This document shows, piece by piece, positions 1 to 5,988 of a DNA stretch of 8,028 nt. The position numbers were made by a program, and so were the translations under genes. The notes beneath the pieces were generated by a model. That model saw only the letters and a program-made list of their open reading frames with translations, made no database searches and was not told the origin of the DNA. This stretch comes from Deltaproteobacteria bacterium (GTDB lineage: Bacteria > Desulfobacterota > Desulfobacteria > Desulfobacterales > JAUVKB01): positions 1 to 8,028 of the forward strand of contig JAUVKB010000103.1 in assembly GCA_030596405.1 (NCBI GenBank), written 5' to 3'. The first letter of the stretch is position 1; the number at the start of each line of letters is the position of its first letter.

Positions 1-1
1 C

Positions 2-484
2 GTAATTATCGAAATCGGAAGCAGATATGGAGGGAGCACAAAGTATTTTGCCGATTTGCTCGAATTGATCGGCAAAGGGATGGTGATTTCAATCGATATT
101 GACCGTTCTGTTTACGATTTTAAACACTCACGTGTAAAGATGCTTACCGGCAGCAGCTCTGACACGGAAATTATTTCCGAGGTCGCGAAACTATGCAGAG
201 ACAAGGCAGTTTTAGTGATTCAGGATGCGGATCACAGTTTTAATCAGGCTTTGGAAGATTTGGAAAACTATTCAAAATTTGTAAGTCTAAACAGTTATTT
301 TATCATGGAAGACGGTATCGTAGACCTTTTTCATTACGGTGATGGACTCGGGTTTAAGGAAAAGGGCCCTCTTTATGCGGTTGAAGAATTTTTAAAGGAA
401 AACACCTCTTTTGCGGCTGATCCGGCCAGGGAGCGGTATATCATGACTTATAACCCCAAAGGTTTTTTAAAGCGTATCTCATAA
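2..484 (+). CDS. CmcI-like SAM-dependent methyltransferase (cephalosporin hydroxylase family), 5' end missing
   Basis: The reading frame is open from base 2, so the N-terminus lies outside the window; the TTG at 56 is an internal leucine codon, not a start. The visible 160 residues begin with a class I SAM-binding motif (IIEIGSRYGGST, about bases 5-40), followed by the acidic SIDID strand. DADHS (Asp codon at 224) and MEDGIVD (Glu-Asp codons at 308-313) match the Asp and Glu-Asp residues that bind Mg2+ in CmcI. The GPLYAVEEFL segment and the TYNPKGFLKRIS ending are typical of the family C-terminus. Family members include antibiotic-tailoring enzymes and sugar O-methyltransferases of polysaccharide clusters. 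With wzm next door, methylation of a sugar in the exported glycan is the likely role, but that is inferred. The stop overlaps the wzm start by one base (TAATG). Family assignment is firm; the substrate is unknown. Confidence 0.87.
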   Translation, partial: VIIEIGSRYGGSTKYFADLLELIGKGMVISIDIDRSVYDFKHSRVKMLTGSSSDTEIISEVAKLCRDKAVLVIQDADHSFNQALEDLENYSKFVSLNSYFIMEDGIVDLFHYGDGLGFKEKGPLYAVEEFLKENTSFAADPARERYIMTYNPKGFLKRIS

Positions 485-486
485 TG
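482..486 (+). promoter_or_regulatory. TAATG stop/start overlap coupling the methyltransferase and wzm
   Basis: The TAA stop of the upstream methyltransferase shares its last A with the ATG of wzm. No strong Shine-Dalgarno sequence lies just upstream, so ribosomes finishing the first gene probably reinitiate on the second. Coupling is inferred from the arrangement. Confidence 0.7.
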
Positions 487-1341
487 CCAAAAACTGTGGA
501 AATATTACCTGGCGGAGTAAAAGCGGCAAGATTTTTAAATCCGGTTCTAATCGCAGTTCATCTTTGGAAATACCGGGATTTGATCAGGCAGTTAACGTGG
601 CGTGAGGTTGCAGGACGTTATAAAGGTTCTTTTATCGGGCTGGGGTGGTCGTTTGTCCAGCCGCTGATGATGCTGTGTATCTATACGTTTGTATTTTCCG
701 TAATCTTTAAGTCAAGATGGGGCACCGGGCCTGATGAAGGCAACGCTGTTTTTGCCATAGCTCTGTTTATGGGCATGATAACTTTCAGCATTTTTTCAGA
801 GGTAGCCAATTCTTCTCCTAATTTGGTGATAAGAAATGTAAATTATGTCAAAAAAGTTGTTTTTCCTTTAGAAATTCTCCCTTTTGTGACTTTTTTAACA
901 GCCTTGATTAATGCTGTTTTCAGCCTGTGCGTACTTTTTTTAGGCATTATTGTTATTCAGCATTCTATTTGCTGGACAGCGCTTTTGCTCCCTTTTGTCT
1001 GGATTCCGATGATGTTGTTTTCACTGGGCTGCGGGTATTTTCTCGCATCGATAGGGGTGTTTATCAGGGATATCGGATTTACCATTAATATTATAACAAC
1101 AATGCTTTTTTTTCTTACCCCTATCTTTTATCCGATCAGCGCCATTCCGGAAAAGCTCAGGTTTGTTTTTTGTTTGAACCCGATCGCAATATTTGTGGAA
1201 GATTCGCGCAGGGTCGTATTGTGGGGACAGATGCCTGACTGGCCCTGGTTTTTTGGAGGCCTGGTTTTTTCTTTACTGGTTTTTGTTTTCGGTTTCATCT
1301 GGTTTGTTAAAAGCAAAAAAGCGTTTGCGGATGTGATTTAA
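484..1341 (+). CDS. wzm: ABC-2 type polysaccharide export permease (Wzm)
   Basis: Inner-membrane permease of an ABC exporter that moves finished, lipid-linked O-antigen or capsule-type glycan across the cytoplasmic membrane. The protein is 285 residues, a normal length for Wzm/KpsM/TagG-type permeases. It has the conserved cytoplasmic segment LTWREVAGRYKGSFIGLGWS (residues 38-57) just before the first membrane span. Six hydrophobic segments are visible at roughly 57-75, 87-107, 130-158, 165-192, 199-220 and 256-276. The NVNYVKKVVFPLEILP stretch (119-134) and the FFLTPIFYPISAIPE stretch (209-223) are typical of the family. Its ATG lies within TAATG shared with the preceding stop and has no strong Shine-Dalgarno sequence, which suggests translational coupling. 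The same arrangement joins it to the ATPase gene downstream, so permease and ATPase are probably made together. The transported glycan cannot be told from sequence. Confidence 0.93.
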   Translation: MPKTVEILPGGVKAARFLNPVLIAVHLWKYRDLIRQLTWREVAGRYKGSFIGLGWSFVQPLMMLCIYTFVFSVIFKSRWGTGPDEGNAVFAIALFMGMITFSIFSEVANSSPNLVIRNVNYVKKVVFPLEILPFVTFLTALINAVFSLCVLFLGIIVIQHSICWTALLLPFVWIPMMLFSLGCGYFLASIGVFIRDIGFTINIITTMLFFLTPIFYPISAIPEKLRFVFCLNPIAIFVEDSRRVVLWGQMPDWPWFFGGLVFSLLVFVFGFIWFVKSKKAFADVI

Positions 1342-1343
1342 TG
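1339..1343 (+). promoter_or_regulatory. TAATG stop/start overlap coupling wzm and wzt
   Basis: The same five-base arrangement joins the permease and ATPase genes. Coupled translation would favour matched amounts of the two transporter subunits. Only a weak GCGGA lies upstream as a possible ribosome-binding site. Confidence 0.7.
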
Positions 1344-2642
1344 TCTTCTGAAATTATAATTTGTGCCGAAAATATCGGCAAATGTTACCAGATATACGAT
1401 CGTCCAATAGATCGTCTGAAACAGTCTTTGTGGCGTGGGAGAAAACAGTTTTTTAAAGAATTTTGGGCTCTTAAAAATGTTTCTCTGAAAATTAAAAAAA
1501 ATGAGACTGTGGGAGTCATCGGCTCGAACGGGTCAGGAAAATCGACCCTGCTTCAGATTGTATGCGGCATACTGAGCCCGACAGAGGGTAAACTGAAAGT
1601 AAATGGCCGCATTGCAGCCCTGCTGGAACTGGGGTCGGGGTTCAACCCCGAATACACCGGCCGTGAGAATATTTACATGAACGCGTCCATTATGGGGCTT
1701 TCTAAAGCGGAGATGGATTCCAGGTATGAAGAGGTTGTCGCTTTTGCCGATATCGGAGGTTTTATTGATCAGCCCGTCAAAATGTATTCGAGCGGCATGT
1801 ATGTCAGGCTGGCGTTTGCGGCGGCGGTTAATGTGTCACCTGATATCCTTGTGGTGGATGAGGCTTTATCCGTGGGAGATGCCCGTTTTCAACAAAAATG
1901 TATGGATAAAATAAGAAATTTTTGCAAAACCGGCACGGTGATTTTTGTGTCGCACGATACGGCTGCTGTTACAGAATTGTGTTCCAGGGTTTTCTGGATC
2001 GAGTCAGGAAAAATCCGGCTCGACGGAACCCCGAAATTTGTCACAGAAAAATACCTGCAATACATGTATGAAGGAGACGATCTCGGGGAAAATGTTTCCG
2101 TAACCCCGTCCCGATCTTTTGCCGGCGTTTCGAGCATCGGTGATTTTTCCCCTGTTTGCAAAGATCTCAGGCAGTTTGGAGATCGTCGCGCGATCATAGA
2201 GGCGGTAAGCCTGTCGTCACATTTGTCTTCCAACGGAATTGTGTATTCCGGGCGGCCTTGCGAGATCACAATGGCGTTTTATGCTCATAAAGATATAACA
2301 AATCCCGTAATCGGTTTTATGGTAAAAGATCGGCTGGGCCGAGAGATTTTTGCAGATAACACAGCCTTGATCAGACAGGATATTGAGCGCTTGTCTGCCG
2401 GTGGAAGGTACATCGTAAGGTTTGTGATTGATGAGTGGCCGAATTTGCGGGAGGAAGAATACACATTGACGGTCGCGTTGGCGGACGGGACCATGGATGA
2501 TCATGCCCAGTGTCATTATGTGCACGATGTTGTAATCTTTACAAGTATTCCGGTGAGAAAGCCCGGAGGGATAATTTCCGTTCCGAATACGGACGTCAAC
2601 CTTTTTCAGATGGATGGCAAAGATGCACCAGAGTTCACTTGA
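1341..2642 (+). CDS. wzt: Polysaccharide ABC transporter ATP-binding protein with C-terminal substrate-recognition domain (Wzt)
   Basis: Cytoplasmic ATPase partner of the permease upstream. The 433 residues fall into two parts. Residues 1-245 are the nucleotide-binding domain: the Wzt-type lead-in RPIDRLKQSL..FWALKNVSL (21-49), Walker A GSNGSGKST (61-69), signature region YSSGMYVRLAFA (149-160), Walker B ILVVDEALSVGD (169-180) and the switch histidine in VSHD (His205). A linker leads to residues about 280-433, which read as a Wzt C-terminal beta-sandwich domain, with NPVIGFMVKDRLGREIFADNT (321-341) as the clearest match. In E. coli O8/O9a this domain binds the terminally modified end of the O-antigen and licenses export, so this system may likewise require a defined chain end. 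Both ATPase and extra domain look intact. The last bases overlap the next gene. The ATPase assignment is firm; cap recognition is inferred. Confidence 0.93.
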   Translation: MSSEIIICAENIGKCYQIYDRPIDRLKQSLWRGRKQFFKEFWALKNVSLKIKKNETVGVIGSNGSGKSTLLQIVCGILSPTEGKLKVNGRIAALLELGSGFNPEYTGRENIYMNASIMGLSKAEMDSRYEEVVAFADIGGFIDQPVKMYSSGMYVRLAFAAAVNVSPDILVVDEALSVGDARFQQKCMDKIRNFCKTGTVIFVSHDTAAVTELCSRVFWIESGKIRLDGTPKFVTEKYLQYMYEGDDLGENVSVTPSRSFAGVSSIGDFSPVCKDLRQFGDRRAIIEAVSLSSHLSSNGIVYSGRPCEITMAFYAHKDITNPVIGFMVKDRLGREIFADNTALIRQDIERLSAGGRYIVRFVIDEWPNLREEEYTLTVALADGTMDDHAQCHYVHDVVIFTSIPVRKPGGIISVPNTDVNLFQMDGKDAPEFT

Positions 2643-3231
2643 TGAAATGCTCAATTTCAAGAAGAAGTATTTAGAGAGCAGTAAAGATAAACCATTGCTG
2701 GTTCTTGATCTTGGAAGTCAGAATGTCAATGGAAGTTACAGGAAGTATTTTGATGCTTCCCCATGGAAGTATTGTGGAATAGATGTAGCTCCCGGCAAAA
2801 ATGTGGATATTGTATTAAAGGATTACTATAAGTGGAGTGAAATAAAATCAGACTCCGCCGATGTTCTGATTTCAGGCCAGGCATTTGAGCACATAGAGTT
2901 TTTCTGGATTACCATGCTTGAAATAGCAAGGGTATTAAAACCCGGCGGCCTGTGTTGCATTATCGCTCCTTCAGGCGGTTTTGAACATCGATATCCTGTG
3001 GATTGCTGGCGATTTTATACCGATGGGTTTGTTGCACTGGCACGTTTTGCCAGACTTGAGGTTATTGAGGCATCCACCCGGTGGACCTCTGACGTTAAAT
3101 ATGAGGATGACAGCAATTTATGGAAAGATACCGTGCTGGTATGCCGCAAACCATACCTTTTGCGGTTTGATACATGGAAGGAGAAGATAAGACGTTTTTT
3201 GTTTCACAGGATATTGACTATGGGATTGTGA
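2623..3231 (+). CDS. Class I SAM-dependent methyltransferase (Methyltransf_11-like)
   Basis: A small methyltransferase of about 202 residues. The first in-frame ATG is at 2614, but I choose the ATG at 2623 because it gives MHQSSLDEML, matching the MHxSS...M..F..YL opening I recall for this family; either start overlaps the end of wzt (by 20 or 29 bases), and neither has a good Shine-Dalgarno. Numbering from 2623: SAM motif I is LVLDLGSQNVNG (26-37), the acidic YCGIDVAPG follows (50-58), then VLISGQAFEHIEFFW (81-95) and the post-motif ARVLKPGGLCCIIAPSGG (102-119). EHRYPVDCWRFYTDG (121-135) is a strong subfamily signature. No membrane segment or signal peptide is visible, so it should act in the cytoplasm. 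The substrate is unknown; given its neighbours, a sugar of the exported glycan is likely. A 40-base gap separates it from the next gene, without a visible hairpin. Confidence 0.85.
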   Translation: MHQSSLDEMLNFKKKYLESSKDKPLLVLDLGSQNVNGSYRKYFDASPWKYCGIDVAPGKNVDIVLKDYYKWSEIKSDSADVLISGQAFEHIEFFWITMLEIARVLKPGGLCCIIAPSGGFEHRYPVDCWRFYTDGFVALARFARLEVIEASTRWTSDVKYEDDSNLWKDTVLVCRKPYLLRFDTWKEKIRRFLFHRILTMGL

Positions 3232-3271
3232 TCCTCTCCTTTGAACATATACAAAAACAGATAGTAAGGCG

Positions 3272-5986
3272 ATGAGTAAATATTTTCAGAAAATAGATTT
3301 AAACGAGACAAGTTCAGTTCCCGCAAAGATTATCAATCTGGTGGGGAAGGATAAAAGAGTCGTAGAGTTCGGATGCGCTTCAGGCTATATGTCAAAGGTG
3401 TTAAAGGAGAAATGCAACTGTGAGGTCATCGGGCTGGAGATAAACAAAGAAGATGCAAAAATTGCCGAGGCTTTTTGTAAAAAAGTGATAACCGGAGATA
3501 TTGAAGATTTAAAATGGCACAAAGAGCTTGAAGGTTCTAATCTTGATGTGGCGGTATTTGCAGATATTCTGGAACATTTGAAATTTCCTGAAGCAGTGCT
3601 GAGAAAGACGAAAGATATTTTAGACAAAGATGGTTATATCCTGGTTTCAGTGCCTAATATTGCCAACATATCTATCAGGCTGGAATTGTTGCTGGGCAGT
3701 TTCGAATATGAAAAACTTGGGATTTTAGATAATACCCATTTAAAATATTTCACGTTAAAAAGCATAGTAAATCTTATAGAGACGGCCGGTTTTTATGTCG
3801 ATTCTGTTGACTATGTTGTAAAAGACCTGTCGGTTTCGATTATAAAGGAGACTTTAAAATTATTGGATTTAACGCCTACGGGAAAAACGATAAATAGTTT
3901 TAACAAAATAGATGCGACAGCTTATCAATTTATTGTAAAGGCGTTTAACCAAAAGCAGAAACAAAAGGTTGTGGAAAAAGTATTTAATGAACAGATTCCG
4001 CATATTTATTCAATTGACAGGCAGATAGCAGACTTTAAGCACAAGCGGAGTGAACGTGAAAAACATATAAAAAATCTTGAAGATGATCGCATTGAACGTG
4101 AAAAACATATAAAAAATCTTGAGAAAATAAGGGCCGAATATGTACAACATGTAGAAAATCTTGAAAAAGAACGGGCCGAACGCAAACGGCACATAAATAA
4201 TCTTGAGAAGGTGAGGTTTGAATACGCACAACATGTAGAAAATCTTGAACACGAACGTGTTGAGCGCGAGAAATATATACACCAGGAGTGCGAAAATTTT
4301 GCAGTTGAAAAGAAATTACGGGAAAAGATTATTAAAGGTCATGAAGAGGAGATAAGCTGTTTGCAGGCCGGGCTTGCGGAAAAAAGAGAGCAAAGTGAAT
4401 TATTAAAAAGGCAGCTCGATGGCAAAGAGGTTATTTTAGAGAAACTTCTAAACTCAAAATCGTGGAAGCTGACAGCCCCTTTAAGGTGGTTGCTTTTAAA
4501 TTCCAGAAAATTAGAACAAAAGCTGAAAGCATTTTGCTTTTTAAGTCTACAATACTTGAAGATTAAAAAGTCCGGTCTGTTTGATGCAGAATATTATCTT
4601 AAGCATAATTCTGATGTCGCAGAGTCAGGCATGAATCCTCTTGCGCATTATATAAAATTCGGCGCCAAAGAGGGAAGGTTAGCCGGGCGGTCTGCGCAGT
4701 CAATTATAGAGCCTGAGTATGCTGAAAAAGTATTTTATCCTGAAAGAGGGGCACAAATTGCGGAAAATGATACTGTTTCCGTCATAATCCCTACCCTGAA
4801 CGGCGGCAAAGATTTTTTTTCTCTTTTGCATTCTTTTAAAAGGCAAAAGGGGATTAAAAAGATAGAAATGATTGTTGTTGATTCCGGAAGCGCTGATAAT
4901 ACCCTTGCGTTGGCAAAAGATTTCGGCGCAGAAACTGTGACAATCCCCTCTGAAAAATTTTCCCATTCTTTTGCAAGAAATATCGGGGCGGAGCGGGCAT
5001 CAGGCAGATATCTCCTCTTTGTTACCCAGGACATCTTGCCATCTTCTGATTTTTGGCTTTATGAAATGTTAAGGGCGCTGAAAAACAGCGATGCCGTTGC
5101 GGTATCCTGCGCGGAATTTTTCAGGGAGGACGTTGATCTGTTTTACAGAATCAGTTCGTGGAATCACCACAGAATTATGGGATTTGATAATGGGGACAGA
5201 ATTTTGTCCATGCCGGAAAGTGAAAGTTATTTAGAATTAAGAAAGAACGCTCAACTGTCGGACATAGCATGTCTTGTATCAAATGAAATATTTAAAAAAT
5301 ATAAATTCAGAAACGATTATGCGGAAGACTTAGATTTTGGCCTAAGATTAATAAAGGACGGATATAAGCTTGCTTTTCTTAATTCAACAAAGATAATCCA
5401 TTCCCATAACAGACCTCCCTATTATTATTTGAAAAGAGCTCTGGTGGATAATTTAACATTGAAAAAAATATTTCCCGAATTCCAGGTTCCCTTTGTCGGA
5501 ACGGACGGATTTGCCGGAGATATTGTTTTTACCTTTGACATTGTAAGCCGCCTTGTACGCGAAGACCTGAACAGCCTGGTTTTGCCCTGCACTACGGAGA
5601 CATTAATCGATACTGTTGATAAAAGATTGAAGTCGGCTCTTTTGAGCAGTTACACTCCTTTCAAAAGGATGTATGACTGTAACTACATCGACAGTGATTT
5701 TAGGACGTTTTTGAAAAATATTTTTACAGGCCTTCAGGTTGGGAAAAAAGGGTATGACGGTATTCTTGTTCATGCGATGAGAGGTTTTATGCAAATAGCC
5801 GGGCATTATATTGACAACAGCTATGACCTGATTGATGAGCATATACTCGAAGAATTCAACGCCTGTATTTACAAGGCATATGCTTATCAATTGGGTGCTC
5901 ATCTGGCATACTGTTATCTGGTAACGCCGGCAAGTAAAAGGCAAAAGATTGAAAAATTTGTTAATGAACTGACAATCGGAATTTAA
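3272..5986 (+). CDS. Multidomain methyltransferase / repetitive helix / GT2 glycosyltransferase fusion
   Basis: 904 residues in one uninterrupted frame. Residues 1-190 are a class I SAM methyltransferase: motif I VVEFGCASGYMS (30-41), acidic VIGLEIN (52-58), FADILEHLKFPE (96-107) and LDKDGYILVSVPN (117-129). Residues about 225-395 are strongly helical and charged, including six 14-residue repeats (258-341). Then comes SKSWKLTAPLR (395-405), a motif often seen near coiled coils in polysaccharide enzymes, and a FDAEYYLKHNSDV...HYIKFGAKEGR module (about 435-470). A GT2 glycosyltransferase follows (502-735): VSVIIPTLN, VVDSGSADNT, FSHSFARNIGA, VTQDILP with TQD at the DXD position (585-587), and the acidic pair in AEDLDFG (Glu685-Asp686). 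Together these resemble putative rhamnosyltransferases. Residues about 740-904 match nothing I recognise. No clear membrane span is present, so it is probably a cytoplasmic or membrane-peripheral enzyme that both adds and methylates sugars. A weak TAAGG sits only 2 bases before the ATG. Domain calls are firm; donor and acceptor are unknown. Confidence 0.9.
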   Translation: MSKYFQKIDLNETSSVPAKIINLVGKDKRVVEFGCASGYMSKVLKEKCNCEVIGLEINKEDAKIAEAFCKKVITGDIEDLKWHKELEGSNLDVAVFADILEHLKFPEAVLRKTKDILDKDGYILVSVPNIANISIRLELLLGSFEYEKLGILDNTHLKYFTLKSIVNLIETAGFYVDSVDYVVKDLSVSIIKETLKLLDLTPTGKTINSFNKIDATAYQFIVKAFNQKQKQKVVEKVFNEQIPHIYSIDRQIADFKHKRSEREKHIKNLEDDRIEREKHIKNLEKIRAEYVQHVENLEKERAERKRHINNLEKVRFEYAQHVENLEHERVEREKYIHQECENFAVEKKLREKIIKGHEEEISCLQAGLAEKREQSELLKRQLDGKEVILEKLLNSKSWKLTAPLRWLLLNSRKLEQKLKAFCFLSLQYLKIKKSGLFDAEYYLKHNSDVAESGMNPLAHYIKFGAKEGRLAGRSAQSIIEPEYAEKVFYPERGAQIAENDTVSVIIPTLNGGKDFFSLLHSFKRQKGIKKIEMIVVDSGSADNTLALAKDFGAETVTIPSEKFSHSFARNIGAERASGRYLLFVTQDILPSSDFWLYEMLRALKNSDAVAVSCAEFFREDVDLFYRISSWNHHRIMGFDNGDRILSMPESESYLELRKNAQLSDIACLVSNEIFKKYKFRNDYAEDLDFGLRLIKDGYKLAFLNSTKIIHSHNRPPYYYLKRALVDNLTLKKIFPEFQVPFVGTDGFAGDIVFTFDIVSRLVREDLNSLVLPCTTETLIDTVDKRLKSALLSSYTPFKRMYDCNYIDSDFRTFLKNIFTGLQVGKKGYDGILVHAMRGFMQIAGHYIDNSYDLIDEHILEEFNACIYKAYAYQLGAHLAYCYLVTPASKRQKIEKFVNELTIGI
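4043..4294 (+). repeat. Six in-frame 42-bp tandem units encoding 14-residue helical repeats
   Basis: Units start at 4043, 4085, 4127, 4169, 4211 and 4253 and encode residues 258-341 of the fusion protein. Units 1, 2, 4 and 6 follow an EREKHIKNLE pattern; units 3 and 5 follow an EYxQHVENLE pattern, so the last four units also form two 28-residue pairs. Units 1 and 2 share a 30-base identical run (4051-4080 and 4093-4122), and units 3 and 5 share a 22-base run (4144-4165 and 4228-4249). This suggests fairly recent duplication. Each unit is exactly two heptads, so gain or loss of a unit would keep both the reading frame and the helical register. Confidence 0.92.
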
Positions 5987-5988
5987 TA

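Noticed and set aside
56..484. TTG at 56 as the start of the first gene
   Set aside because: The same frame is open to the left edge and encodes the SAM-binding motif upstream of this codon, so the gene begins outside the window.
2217..2660. 147-codon open frame on the minus strand across the end of wzt
   Set aside because: It lies opposite a well-conserved Wzt C-terminal domain, has no recognisable motifs and reads like an antisense shadow. The same holds for the minus-strand frame at 1889-2269.
3232..3271. Possible promoter in the 40-base gap (TTGAAC at 3241)
   Set aside because: No acceptable -10 hexamer occurs 16-18 bases downstream of the TTGAAC, and all neighbouring genes point the same way with tight spacing.
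4010..4282. Minus-strand open frames with repeated FKIFYM-like phrases
   Set aside because: The periodic phrases are the reverse complement of the 42-bp repeats in the real coding strand, which also explains why several minus-strand frames stay open here.
5603..5944. 113-codon minus-strand open frame
   Set aside because: It sits wholly inside the C-terminal part of the 904-residue protein, whose frame is continuous, and shows no protein family pattern.
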